Positions 24,921 to 36,232 of a stretch of 64,000 nucleotides of DNA are shown one piece after another. Source of the DNA: Onchidella celtica. Lineage: Eukaryota; Mollusca; Gastropoda; Systellommatophora; Onchidiidae. The position numbers and the translations under genes were made by a program. Where the stretch lies: the NCBI GenBank assembly GCA_963931925.1, contig OZ007579.1:32942019-33006018 (forward strand), in the 5' to 3' direction. The number at the start of each line of letters is the position of its first letter. The stretch's first letter is position 1. The notes beneath the pieces are model-generated. The model was not told the DNA's origin. It saw only the letters and a program-made list of their open reading frames with translations, and did no database searches.

Positions 24921-27900
24921 GTGGGGATCCCTTTTTGCGGTCGAAACAAAAAGAAATTCAGCTTACTCAGGCTAGGAGCCTGGAATATACGCACACTACA
25001 GGACAACTCAAACAACCCGGAAAGACGCACTGCACTTATTGCCATTGAGCTCAGCAGGTACAACCTGGACATAGTGGCACTCAGTGAGACCAGACTCCCT
25101 GATAGTGGCCAACTCAAAGAGCTCAGTGGTGGATACACCTTCGTTTGGAAAGGCAAAGGTGCAGTGGAACCGAGACAGCATGGTGTTGGGTTTGCAATTA
25201 AAAATGACCTTGTCAGAAACTTGCAGTCCATGCCAATTGAAATAAATGACAGGCTAATGACACTCAGGATCCCAGTGGGGAAAAGCCAGTCAGCCACCCT
25301 CATTAGCGCATATGCGCCCACCATGACAAACCCAGATGAAGCCAAAGACAAGTTCTATTCTGATCTAGAATCTGTCATATGCTCTGTCCCGGCAGCTGAT
25401 AAGCTGATTCTCTTGGGGGACTTCAATGCTAGGGTTGGCTCCGAAATCTCAGGGTGGCCAAATGTTTTGGGCCCTCATGGAGTTGGTTCATGCAATAACA
25501 ATGGGTTGCGCTTACTTACTTTGTGCGCTGAATTTGGCCTGTTCATTATCAACACAAATTTTAGTCTCCCCGTGAGAAGCAGAACGTCATGGATGCATCC
25601 CCGCTCAAAGAATTGGCATCTCATAGACTATGTCATTGTGAGGAAGACTGACAGAAAGGATGTCCTTGTAACAAAGGCGATGTGTGGTGCCGAGTGTGGA
25701 ACTGACCACAGACTCATTGTTTGCAAGCTCAGACTAACATTGAGGCGCAATAGACGCCCTCAAGGGAAAGCGCCACCTAAACGCCTAAATGTTTCAAAAC
25801 TCTGCTCAGCTGAGAAACAGAGCGAGCTCTCATCAGAACTCTCCTCAAAATTGGATTGCGTGACTTTTGACCCTGAGAACATTGAACAGAGCTGGACTGA
25901 CCTAAATACGACTGTACACTCTTGCGCCAGCAGCACAGTTGGTTTTCCTGTCCGCAAGCACCAGGACTGGTTCAATGATAATGATAATGAAATCAAAGTG
26001 CTCATCAAAGAAAAAAATAGTCTCATCCAAGCTCACTGCAGTGACCCCTCTTCCACAGCAAAAGCTGATGCACTGCGTGCATGTAAGGGTGTACTCCAGA
26101 AGAAGCTGAGGAAAATGAAAAATGACTGGCTTGAAGAGCGAGTAAGAGAAACTCAGAAATATGCCGACACAAACAACACTAGAAAGTTCTTTGAGAGCCT
26201 CCGAGCTGTGTTTGGACCATCCCGCTCTGGCACTACGCCACTTCTTGCGTCAGATGGTTCAACACGCATTGTTGAATTGAATGCCATAATTCAGCGTTGG
26301 GCAGAACATTTCGGAGGTGTGCTATATCGGCCATCAAATATAAATACTGAGTCCATTGACCGCCTCCCTCAGACTCCAATTAATGCAGCTCTTGTCAAGC
26401 CATTCACAGCAAATGAGACCCGAACTACCACAAATCAGATGTCCTTTAACAAATCACCAGGCGTGGATTCAATTCCTGCTGAGGTGTATGCCTTCGGTGG
26501 AGAAAAGCTTATTGAAAGGTTGACCGAGTTGTTCAATCATATGTTGAAAGCAGGGAAGCTGCCACAGGACTTCAAAGATGCTTCAATCATCCATCTGTAC
26601 AAAAACAAAGGGGACAGCCAAGTCTGTGACAACCATCGAGGAATCTCTCTACTTTCAATTGCTGGCAAAATATTGGCAAGAATGCTTCTGAATCGCCTTC
26701 TTGATCACCTCTCGTCAAATGACTTGCTTCCCGAGAGCCAATGTGGCTTTCGTAAAGAAAGGGGAACGGCGGATATGATTTTTGCTGCCAGACAGATTCA
26801 GGAAAAGTGCATGGAACAAAATAAAGCGCTGTATATCACATTTGTTGACCTCACAAAAGCATTTGACACAGTGTGTCGTGAAGGCCTCTGGAAAATCTTG
26901 GCGAAGTTTGGGTGTCCACCCGAATTCATCACAATAGTGCGCCAGTTTCATGATGGCATGCAAGCTGCAGTCAAAAGCAACGGCAGTGTTTCAGAGCCCT
27001 TTGCTGTCACAAATGGGGTAAAACAGGGTTGTGTCTTAGCCCCAACTCTGTTCAGCATCATGTTCTCTGCAATGCTACAAGAAGCCTTTAGCTCTCCTCC
27101 TCAAGGGGTAAGCATCAAGTACCGAACTGATGGCAGTCTATTCAAACTCAGGAGACTTCAGGCAAAAACCAAAACCAAAAGTACTCAAGTCTGTGACCTA
27201 CTATTTGCTGATGATTGTGCACTTCTGGCACACGATGAGGATAGCATGCAAAACTGTGTTGATAAGTTCTCTAGTGCCTGTGACAACTTTGGCCTCACAA
27301 TAAGCACAAAGAAGACGGAAGTGCTCCATCAGCCTACTCCAGACGACAAGTATCCTGTGACCCCAAATATCAAAGTCCATGACAGTCTTCTGAAGGTGTC
27401 GGAGAACTTCACCTATCTTGGCAGTACACTGTCTTCCGCGGCTCGTGTTGATACTGAAATTCTCTCAAGAATCAGCAAAGCCAGCTCTGCATTTGGCCGG
27501 CTTCGAAAGAGAGTATGGGATGTTGCCGGCATTCGCACAGACACTAAGCTGAAAGTGTACAATGCTGTGGTCCTTCCCACCCTACTCTATGGGGCTGAAA
27601 CCTGGACAGTGTACCAATCGCATGCCAGAAAGCTAAATCACTTTCATCTGGCCTGCCTTAGAAAGATCCTAAGGATCAAATGGCAGGATAAAATTCCAGA
27701 CACTGAGGTCCTCAATCGTGCCAAGGAATTGAGCATCTTCTGCCACCTGAAAAAAATTCAGCTACGTTGGGCAGGACATGTTGTCAGAATGCCCGACTCC
27801 AGACTCCCTAAGCAAATCTTCTTCTCTGAGCTCTCCAATGGAACGAGGAATGTTGGGGCCCCAAAGAGACGTTACAAAGACACTCTCAAGCAATCACTGA

Positions 27901-28148
27901 AGGCCTTTGCCATTGATGTGAGTGAGTGGGAAAAGCTCTCGCTTGATCGTGCAAATTGGAGGGCGGCCCTTACCAGAGGCAGCAAAGCATGGGAAGCTGA
28001 CAGAGTCCAGCAGGCTATCAAAAAAAGAGAACGGCGCAAGAAAAGGCCCAGTGGTACTGAACCAACGGAGCACTCTTGTCATTTATGCGGAAGGGTCTGC
28101 AGGGCAAAAATAGGACTTATCAGTCACATGAGAAGCCATAAGTCATGA
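24921..28148 (+). CDS. Non-LTR endonuclease-reverse transcriptase with C-terminal zinc finger
   Basis: The frame is open from 24864, just after a stop, to the stop at 28146-28148. There is no ATG before the endonuclease domain; the codon at 24921 is GTG. Domains by residue from 24921: AP-endonuclease (about 10-275) with GAWNIRT, a LLGDFNAR block near 165 and GTDHRL near 259; then reverse transcriptase (about 480-800) with NHRGISLLS, QCGFRKERGT, GVKQGC and the catalytic FADD near 761; a thumb-like region with ETWTVYQ; and a C-terminal CCHH finger (CHLCGRVC...HMRSH, about 1050-1073). It would nick target DNA and copy its own RNA there. No internal stop or frameshift was seen. The domain order fits RTE/I-type elements; I cannot fix the clade by eye. 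Confidence 0.92.
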   Translation: MGIPFCGRNKKKFSLLRLGAWNIRTLQDNSNNPERRTALIAIELSRYNLDIVALSETRLPDSGQLKELSGGYTFVWKGKGAVEPRQHGVGFAIKNDLVRNLQSMPIEINDRLMTLRIPVGKSQSATLISAYAPTMTNPDEAKDKFYSDLESVICSVPAADKLILLGDFNARVGSEISGWPNVLGPHGVGSCNNNGLRLLTLCAEFGLFIINTNFSLPVRSRTSWMHPRSKNWHLIDYVIVRKTDRKDVLVTKAMCGAECGTDHRLIVCKLRLTLRRNRRPQGKAPPKRLNVSKLCSAEKQSELSSELSSKLDCVTFDPENIEQSWTDLNTTVHSCASSTVGFPVRKHQDWFNDNDNEIKVLIKEKNSLIQAHCSDPSSTAKADALRACKGVLQKKLRKMKNDWLEERVRETQKYADTNNTRKFFESLRAVFGPSRSGTTPLLASDGSTRIVELNAIIQRWAEHFGGVLYRPSNINTESIDRLPQTPINAALVKPFTANETRTTTNQMSFNKSPGVDSIPAEVYAFGGEKLIERLTELFNHMLKAGKLPQDFKDASIIHLYKNKGDSQVCDNHRGISLLSIAGKILARMLLNRLLDHLSSNDLLPESQCGFRKERGTADMIFAARQIQEKCMEQNKALYITFVDLTKAFDTVCREGLWKILAKFGCPPEFITIVRQFHDGMQAAVKSNGSVSEPFAVTNGVKQGCVLAPTLFSIMFSAMLQEAFSSPPQGVSIKYRTDGSLFKLRRLQAKTKTKSTQVCDLLFADDCALLAHDEDSMQNCVDKFSSACDNFGLTISTKKTEVLHQPTPDDKYPVTPNIKVHDSLLKVSENFTYLGSTLSSAARVDTEILSRISKASSAFGRLRKRVWDVAGIRTDTKLKVYNAVVLPTLLYGAETWTVYQSHARKLNHFHLACLRKILRIKWQDKIPDTEVLNRAKELSIFCHLKKIQLRWAGHVVRMPDSRLPKQIFFSELSNGTRNVGAPKRRYKDTLKQSLKAFAIDVSEWEKLSLDRANWRAALTRGSKAWEADRVQQAIKKRERRKKRPSGTEPTEHSCHLCGRVCRAKIGLISHMRSHKS

Positions 28149-28288
28149 AAGAACAGTCTTTCCATTCTGTCCTCTGTGTCCTTTAGTTCTCTTTATTGTC
28201 CATGTGTTGAAATTCTCAACAATTTCTGTTCTTTATTCCTCTGGTGTTGTTAAGGTCATCATCATACCTGATGGACGAACTATTATTT

Positions 28289-28300
28289 ATTATCAATATT
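28289..28300 (+). repeat. Target duplication half beside the 3' end of non-LTR copy 1
   Basis: ATTATCAATATT follows the 3' tail. Its partner is not at this copy's 5' end but, in reverse, at 39434-39445, beside the 5' end of the inverted copy. Confidence 0.75.
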
Positions 28301-31229
28301 GCAAAATTTCTTATTCCTACTACACTCATCTCCTGGGTGGTGATAGCAAAAAGTCAAAGAGATATTCTGGATAAGCGACCCAGAATTAGAGAGACACCAC
28401 TGGGCTCTTTTGTGATAACTAACTGGCCCGGTGACTTAGAGAAACACAAGGATGTGATAACTATGTAAAGTTAAATCTACAGAAGTTCGTAAGGAGAGGC
28501 AAAGAATGAAGTTTCCTGTTATACTTTTCGATTGTGCGGGGCGAAATTGCGTTTTGTTTTGTTTCTTGTTGTTATTGTTGTTGTATTTAGCCTCAAAAAC
28601 ATTATGAATAAATAATATTAAAGACTGAATTTTGTCCCAAATGGATGTGTCCAAGTAATTTATCCTCCCAAATTGAGGCAGTGGCCTGCACAAAGTTTCA
28701 TCATGTTTGGTCTCCTGGTCACGGTGTGTTAGGCACTTACATGTTCATTCTTTAGCGCCATTATAGTATGATATATTATTATATAAATCATGCAAGGCAA
28801 GAATCACATTGCCAAAAGAGAAGAAAAAACAGCATTGCCAGATGATTTTCGATATGTTAACAACGATAAAATGTTATATATTGAACTATAAGGTAAAAGT
28901 AAATACTTACAAGAAACCAACAATAGGGATGAATTAACATCAAACAAACTGCATTCTTTTCAAGATCAACTTGGACAATGAAATCATTCTTGTTTCGCTT
29001 TTGTTTCCTTGCCTTCCAAAGTTTTCATCTGAGTATTTTAATTCACGACCGTTATACAAGAGTTTGGGTGACAAGACGAATCCAAAGGAGAGGCCTAAAA
29101 ATGATTTACAATTACGCAAGATGAATGGAATTATATTATAAAAGAAGTAAGGGCTCCAATGTAATCATGAAAGGCTTTTCAACTGCTGAGCCGTTAATTC
29201 TACAAAATATCACGTTACGCACAGAAAGGTGAATGTAGGCATAGTTTAAGAACTCTTGAAGTTCGCTACATTTTTAACTTTCTTTGATTTTGGGTCACAG
29301 CTGGGCTGAATTGGAGAATGTGATCCGACATTTTAAGCCGAAAGAAAAAATAACGCACTAAAAAGTATGACAAGAAAATTCGTTCTGCGCCTCAATTTAC
29401 ATGTTGTTGATCGAAACTCAAAATCAAAAATCACATCTGTGTATTCCCCGAGTCAGCGGGCCTACTAGTGTGAAAAAAAAAGCTCATAACTCGCCCTATC
29501 GATCTGTCTCCCGCACCCCTCCCCCCCCCCCCCCCTTTCGATAAGAACCAGAGAGTCATCGCAAACACCGTAGTTTATTATCGATCGCACGCTTCTCTAT
29601 AGATAACACTTCTTGGAAAATAGTAGAGTACCCTGAAAAGCAGAGTGTGTAGGCTAGCTGAATCTGAAACCAAATATTTGATTGGATTGGGCGCCCAGGC
29701 TTAAAAAGGACGCTGCACGTTACAGTGTGACCTCCACAATGCATTGGTGCAAGTTGTTGCTCTACATGAGTCATCAGTTGCACAGCTGAAAGTAAAATTG
29801 AAACTAAATATTTCATGACGTGACGGCTTGGGCTTCAATATAACACATCACACTACGGGATGTCGCTAAAAAGGCAGCCAGCAAAGTTCGTTAGTCCTTC
29901 ATCTCACAATCATGTAAGTGTTTTTTGCTGTTACTTGATGCGAATAGAAATACTTAATTACGGTTACAATGACTTCTTATTTATGTATCAAAATGAAATT
30001 ATACCTCAAATGTCATAGTGGCCTGGTTTTGCAATGTTTGATACCCTTACCCCTTAGTTTTGTCTCGTGGATGTGAGAGTTACATTAATTCTAGTTATCT
30101 GATGTCATCATATTCCAAAGGCTTTAGTAGTTTAGAAAGGGACAAAAAATAATGGTCGCGCTTCCTTTTCCCCACAGTCTTGATTATACGATTGCCTGTG
30201 TCTCCATAAGGCTGTCGTTGAGGACACTCCTGTTTACACAGTGCGCTTTTCTCAAGCTGCTATCCGGTTCTCGACACGGATATACTACAATAACTTAATG
30301 CGGCCTCCCATTACCCACGCTCGCATTTTGTGTCATTATCTCTGGTGTCACCATCATGGAGGACATTCGCCACAATGTTAAGATCAAGCTTACTCGTACG
30401 TACGGTCCCGAAGTTTTTTGTGCTAGGCGTACGTAGTTTAAGGCCTTTTATGACTCAAGAACTAGAGAACTTCTTCCGAAATACTCCCAACAACTTTAAT
30501 TAATAATTCTTTCAGATTTTCTTAGTTTTCCTCCAGTTCTTTTTTATTATTATTGAAGGGAAACTCTGTGTCTCTCTGTTTTTCCTTCCCTCACCTGCCC
30601 TTTTTAGCTTCATAGAAAAATCCATTATTAATTACGTACTACATATTTTAAAGATATTTTGACGGTGAAACTGCCTTCGGAAGCTAAACCGGTGGGTGTT
30701 GTGTCTTATTTTCTATGCAAATCCATTGTACGAAGTGCTGGCTCTGCGCGCCAAGAGTGGGCGGTGCCCGTGACCGGATGTAAACGGTATTTTAAGAGGC
30801 CCGAAGAAGGGAGTGTCTGATCTTATCAATCTAGTATCTTTGGTAATAATACAAATTCTGGGAAACGTTTTTAGAAAACTTGTGCTATCTGAAGCAGCAG
30901 ATTTTTTTATCAGCGGTTTTTTGTTGTTGTTGTTGTTGTTGTTTTACTGTTTTTATTGTTGTTGTTTTTGCGTCACCAGAGGGGCGACTGAAAGAAAGAG
31001 GGGGGAGAGGCGGAGAGTGAAAGTGAAATTACGGAGAGGGAAGAAAGAGAGGAGATTGGATTATCCTGGGCAAAGCTACGGGTTAGTTATGTTTGGAAAT
31101 TAATAAAAGTGTGATGCTGTTACTATGTGGAAACATATTTTTGGCGAGAGACAGACTGACTTGTTGCCTACCTGTTTGAATGAATGACCTATAGCCGTAC
31201 TTACTTGTTGGTCATTTCCACAGTGGTCA
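28301..31229. other. No gene seen before the second BTB gene
   Basis: Intergenic or upstream sequence of the BTB gene. It includes a run of about 17 C at 29519-29536 and a GTT/GTTGTT repeat near 30920-30970. TTTCCACAG at 31214-31222 looks like a splice acceptor just before the coding start, so an upstream non-coding exon may exist. Confidence 0.5.
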
Positions 31230-32345
31230 ATGGACATCATGGCACAGGCTGAACCAATGGTGGACACAGACACAGCCGTCAGTGTTCTCAAGTGTCTCGG
31301 AGCAGAATGGGATACCCAAACTTTCTGCGACTTGACTGTGGTTGTGGACAACAAGACATTCCATTGCCATCGATTCATTCTCGGCGCCTGCTCAGACTTT
31401 TTTGCCGGTCTCCTACGCTCCGACATGCGGGAAAGTCGAACCGGAGAGGTTCAGGTGAAGGCTGTCAGCTCTAAAACCTTTGCACTCTTGCTGGATGCTA
31501 TTTACAAAGGACACAAGATCCATACTGAAGACAACATGACAGACATCTGGCATGCCGCTCACCAATTGCAAATACCGTTTCTGATCAAGGCAAGTGAGGA
31601 TTTCGTGGTGGCAACCATGTCTCTGGCGAACGCCATGCATGTGTACAAACATGCTAAATTGTTGGATTCTGAAACTGTACTGGACAAATTTAGACAACTG
31701 ATAAAACAAAATCTTTCCACATTTTCGGAGACAAACGAGTTTCTTGATCTTTCAGGCGATGATTTGGTCGCTATTTTGACACTCGACAAGACCGATGGGT
31801 TTTTTGCTAATCCAGCTTTGGAAGATGCTTTCGGCGTTCCGGTACAAACCAGACCTACAGTGGGAATTCTAAAAAATAGCGGTGAGTGTAAGATTATCGC
31901 TATTCCAAAGTATGAAGATATTCCAGCCGATACGGAAGTACAAGCAATTCTTCGATGGGTAAGGAACGAAGGACGCGAGCCACGAGTTCCCTACATAATC
32001 ACTCCAGCAGTAATTAATTATTTTTCTGTTAGCAATATTTGTGATGGTCATGTGAACCCATTCACAGAAGAGGACGAAGGTTTTGACATCAGGACTTCTG
32101 ATGCAGTAAACTACACACTATCTGGGCAACCAGCAAGCAACTCTTCTGTGACAAGGGCTAGAAGTGACGTTTCGAGGCTAAACGTTAAAACTAGACAAGA
32201 CTATCTCGGACCCTTGTTACAAGCTATTGATTTATCAAGTGTGTCTGCCAATGTTCTGTCTCAGCTTCTATGTAATAAGCTAGTGTTACGGCAAACCTAT
32301 GCCATGAGCATAGTGGCGGCTGCAGCAGCGAGACGTGTGCGTTGA
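31230..32345 (+). CDS. BTB-BACK domain protein without Kelch repeats (paralogue)
   Basis: It starts at ATG 31230, with a second ATG three codons on, and runs 371 residues. The BTB domain (about 20-130) contains FCDLTVVVDNKTFHCHRFIL. The BACK domain (about 135-330) includes an insertion of about 35 residues compared with the 4.1-5.0 kb paralogue, before the shared VQAILRWV. The chain ends shortly after YLGPLLQAIDLSSVS, with no Kelch repeats downstream in any frame. Known family role: BTB mediates dimerisation and often Cullin-3 binding, and BACK positions the substrate module; the missing substrate module makes the target unknown. A splice-acceptor-like TTTCCACAG sits 7 bases before the ATG. 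The gene lies wholly inside the interval that appears inverted. Confidence 0.87.
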   Translation: MDIMAQAEPMVDTDTAVSVLKCLGAEWDTQTFCDLTVVVDNKTFHCHRFILGACSDFFAGLLRSDMRESRTGEVQVKAVSSKTFALLLDAIYKGHKIHTEDNMTDIWHAAHQLQIPFLIKASEDFVVATMSLANAMHVYKHAKLLDSETVLDKFRQLIKQNLSTFSETNEFLDLSGDDLVAILTLDKTDGFFANPALEDAFGVPVQTRPTVGILKNSGECKIIAIPKYEDIPADTEVQAILRWVRNEGREPRVPYIITPAVINYFSVSNICDGHVNPFTEEDEGFDIRTSDAVNYTLSGQPASNSSVTRARSDVSRLNVKTRQDYLGPLLQAIDLSSVSANVLSQLLCNKLVLRQTYAMSIVAAAAARRVR

Positions 32346-35172
32346 TCATTTAGAAAACGTTGATGACCATCACTGTGAATGGAAAAATATCTCTTATTTA
32401 TTTTCTCAAAATCCGCGAAGAAGAGGAAAGCCCCCCCCCCTTCCCCTCCCCCCAACACCCAATCCACCACCAGCCACGGCCGTCCCTAGTGAATGGTCAG
32501 AGCTGATGTTAGGAAAATATTGATGGACCCCCTCCCCCTTCTATCTTCTACCCTGATACTTGCTGGAGTTCAGGTGTGATGTGTAAATATAGAAATACAG
32601 CAGAAATATACAGAAATAGAGCCTGGTTGATAATTTGCCATTATGTGGTGTACGATAATAAACAATGATAATGATAGGTAGATGCATACCAGAATGCATT
32701 TGAAACATTATGTGGAAAGTGGTACGATATTCAAGCCTGCTGAAGCAAGGAAATGATTAATCTGTCAATTTATACTGACAATATTGTCTAAGTTTTGCTG
32801 TTACCAAATTTCTTATGTGCACTAGGGTGTCACAAGAGCATGTTGGTAATACAAGGCATATTGGAGAGATGTTTAGGTAGACGACGGCTACGTCAATAAA
32901 AGGCTCCAAGTTTGATTTGTTTGTTGTTTTTTTAAACTAAACGCTGTCTGTATTTATGACAAGATTTACGTACATATTAAAATTTGTTCAAATCTTTTTC
33001 GGTTTTTCAATTCAGGGTTTATCCTGAATATTTGTTTGCTAAGATCACTGTAACAGTCATAATAATGGGTATCTGAAACATTGTTGTTTGACAACTTGTA
33101 ATATTACTAACAATGTACGTATAGTCTTGGCCAAAACAGTGAACTGTTTTGATTTGGATTTTTTCTACATTATTCCATTTTTGAAGGTTTTTTTTTGTTG
33201 CTCTTTTGTTAAGTGATAAAGTATAATCATTGTAACGGGACGTTCAGATAATTATAATCTTACGCCTCGGAGGGGGGGGGGGTGTTTGACTCCTGTGAGA
33301 AAAGTGTAAGAAAGGGGGGAGGGGGTCTTGAACCAATGTAATATTACACTTTTGTGAGGTGAGAATATAAAAAAGGGTCAAAAAGTCCCAGAAAAGGTGT
33401 GAGATTATATTTGAACGTCCCCTAAATCGTCACAACTTTTCTGCTTGCATGTTAGCACGTGTTATCTTTATCTCTAGCATGGTGCCATTATCATTTAATC
33501 TTTTATAAAAGCTACATTATCGATCATGAATTTGCTATTGTATGAATATTCTTTTTTGTGCTGTTTTTCACTTGTGTTGAGGACTACTTTTCTTCAGTCA
33601 TTTTAACCATGATCATGTTTTTCAAACCAAGGGTATTTATTTTACATCTTTTTATCTAATTTAGCCGGAGATGTGTCAAATTGTATATGCTCTGTGCCCA
33701 AGTAAGAAAAAAATCTCTTCGTAGTTTTACATGTAAGGAAATGTACAGGTTTACCACTAGCTATCAATTCATGTTGACTTCTATTTGATGTAATCTCAGC
33801 CGCCAATACATTTGCACCAGAGCCCCCCCCCCCTCCCCCCACCCCCAAAAAACAACGTGTTGGTCGTTCAGGGCCAATCGAATACGGATGTAGTTAGGGA
33901 CGTCTAGAGTTTTACATTATAAGTCACTGCTGTACAATGGATACAACTCAATATTTTCTCTATTTGGCTTTGTAATTAGTCTACGCGCCCCTAACAACAT
34001 CCATTGAAGAATCCCCAGATAGACAACAGCCGTATCAACAACGCTCTCTGTCTGCGTGTTACTGCGTGTCTATATCGTAAGTTCAGAGACTTAAAATGTT
34101 TAACAATTGTTCAAGTCAGAACATTTCAGTTATTTTTTTCCACATTAGAATTGTTTCGTAACCAGTAGTGACGTTGAAAACACTGCAAATCATGACATGT
34201 TCCTGAATATTACTGCTATTTGTCAACTTTTCACGTAAAGAAAATGTGTAACAATTCCTTTTTTTAAATCGTTACCTGTATTATTGTATTTTTATTCATA
34301 TTCCAGAGAATCTGCGTGCAATAAATTCAAATAGCAAACAATGGAAACTGTTTTCATTTTTTAATAGCCAGATGGAAGTGAGAGCTCAAGCAAACATGTA
34401 CAGTGTGATTTGATTATCACAGGACAACATGACTACAGAGGCCAGACAGAAACAGACTAAATTCTACAATCGTCTACAACATTACAGTATCGTAATATCT
34501 TTCACTTGGCTGATAAACAACTGGACAATGTGATCAAAACAGGCGTAAATCTGACTTCCTATGAAAGTTTAAGCCACATAATTATTATTGTCCTCTGCCT
34601 CTCTTTAAGAAGCTCCCATTTATCCTGCCTGGCAAAAGAATAGGAAATAGGAACTTACCTAGCATCACCCTTTTGCATTGTATAGTCGTGAAATATGGAC
34701 GGTGATCGGTTTCTCCTCCTTTATCTTGTATTTGTGACAGAATATAGAGGCCGGAACATGCATTAATTATCGATGTATTCTTTGAGTCATGAAAGAACTT
34801 GTTCCACAGCACTGGCCTCTTTAGCACTGATGACATTAGCAATTCTGTATCAATATCTGCATCCATACTGTTTCTACAGAAAAAAAAGTCAGAATCAAAA
34901 GGAAATACAGGATAAAGGGCGCGCACACACATAATAATGAGTGGAAATAGTACACCGTGTGCAGGAATTTGCCCTTGGAGCTTTGCACAGGCGCCGGTTT
35001 TGCACACTACATGTGAAAGCATCCATTGAAAAGCATATCCCATTGCACCTGTGTGCGGGGGCGGGGCCTCCATGCCGTGTGAAAGGCTCCATTGAAAACA
35101 TCATATGTGCGGGCGCAGGTGCACCGGCGCCTTGTGAAAGGGGTCTCAGTGTGATGCATAATTTACGGCCCG
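32346..35172. other. No gene seen
   Basis: C-rich and G-rich runs (about 32433-32460, 33271-33281, 33824-33848) and AT-rich sequence. Around 34955-35140 there is a GC-rich stretch with two imperfect copies of a GTGTGAAAG-CCATTGAAAA motif and an inverted GGCGCCGG/CCGGCGCC pair, perhaps a small DNA-element end. A 162-codon minus frame at 34585-35073 has no domain. Confidence 0.45.
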
Positions 35173-35415
35173 CCAGCCACCAGTCTGGCACCTACATTAG
35201 CCTTGGTCTGTTTCACCCCTTAATTTGGGCCTGCGGGCGGGGCTGGGGGGACAGATTTATTGGGCAGATAATGACCCAATACCAGGAGCGTGGCTTCTTC
35301 ACGCTTCAAGCATAGGGGTGGCTTGACAAATCTTGAATAAAATTTAAATCTCACATGAATGACGATGATTCAATGATCAGGTGTAAATGCCAAGGCAGCG
35401 AACCTACTAAAACAA
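35173..35415 (-). repeat. Dispersed repeat R1, left-hand part, reversed
   Basis: Read on the minus strand it matches 18883-19110 in order, from GTAGGTTCGCTGCCTTGGC through TTTACACCTGATCATTGAATC to the CCCAATAAATCTG block. A second piece of the same start lies at about 35722-35758, so the degenerate SINE between them may have inserted into this repeat. Confidence 0.6.
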
Positions 35416-35420
35416 CGGCA

Positions 35421-35661
35421 CGGTGGGAACACGGTGGTCTAGATGCAAGATACTTGCGTGCCTCTCATTCCGAAGGTCGGGGGGGGGGGGGGGAGTCCTG
35501 TCCCTGTTCCTATGGTAGGTAGGACTGAGCACCTAGTCTTCTCTTATAAGGACGAAAAACTCGGAGGGCCCGTGCGTAAGTTGCTCGCGTTGAAGATATC
35601 TTGGCAGTTTAAAGTCGAAAAGAGATGGCCGAACAAAGCCCCTGCCAGGGCAAAATTCTAA
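35421..35661 (+). mobile_element. tRNA-derived SINE, copy B (degenerate)
   Basis: It keeps the head TGGTCTAGATGC, the body landmarks AAGGACGAAAAACTCGGAGG and CTTGGCAGT, and the end AGGGCAAAATT in the right order. A G-run replaces the B box at about 35479-35494. The polymerase III promoter is therefore lost and this copy should be inactive. Confidence 0.7.
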
Positions 35662-36227
35662 AAAAGCTAATTCCTACCACAAAAACAAACAGAAACAAGA
35701 ACAAGGAAAATAGAAACAAGAAACGTGAGGTGTAAATGCCCAGGGCAGCGCGAACCTCCATAAAATAAAGATCTAAACACACTGAGGCAAAGACCTCAAC
35801 TCATGATTCAGTGATTCATAGTTTCCATATTACAAGGTTTATGGGATCAGAGATCGTACTAAGAGAGAAATGTATCACCTTTGTAATGATGCTCATTGTG
35901 GTAGTGGACTAGTTTTGAATTTATCCAAACTATTACCTGACCCTCAGGGAAAATGGAGTGATATAGATTTTATGCAGGGATTACAAAAGGCTAATTTTCA
36001 TCCAGCTTGCATGCACTCCCGAAGTCCATAAATGGCTTTTTTTTTTTTTAAATCGCCGAGCAAATTATGGTGTATGTTGTGGCGTGGCACCAGATTTTCC
36101 CTAGTATATTCCCCTACTATATTCCCGGGGACAATGTTCTCCTATTATTGTCAGTGTTTTATCAATGAAAAGTCACTGCAGACAGTTCCAAAGGGTTGTG
36201 ATTTTACAGGAATGTGCCCTATTCAAG

Positions 36228-36232
36228 AGAAA
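36228..36232. repeat. Target duplication (right half) of the split LTR
   Basis: AGAAA here is the reverse complement of TTTCT at 22981-22985. It borders the terminal GCGACA (reverse) of the LTR fragment, so the two LTR parts 12 kb apart carry one matching pair of target duplications. Confidence 0.75.

Larger units (their letters stand above)
23998..28288 (+). mobile_element. EN-RT non-LTR retrotransposon, copy 1 (near full length)
   Basis: It runs from TGGGGTCAGG after the 13-bp target duplication to GATGGACGAACTATTATTT before ATTATCAATATT. It holds a 5' region of about 0.9 kb, a long endonuclease-reverse transcriptase frame and a short 3' tail. A nearly identical but shortened copy lies inverted at 36476-39433. 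The 5' and 3' flanks do not share a target duplication with each other; each matches a flank of the other copy. Confidence 0.9.

Noticed and set aside
34585-35073. 162-codon minus-strand frame
   Set aside because: Runs through the GC-rich repeated stretch and has no domain; likely spurious.
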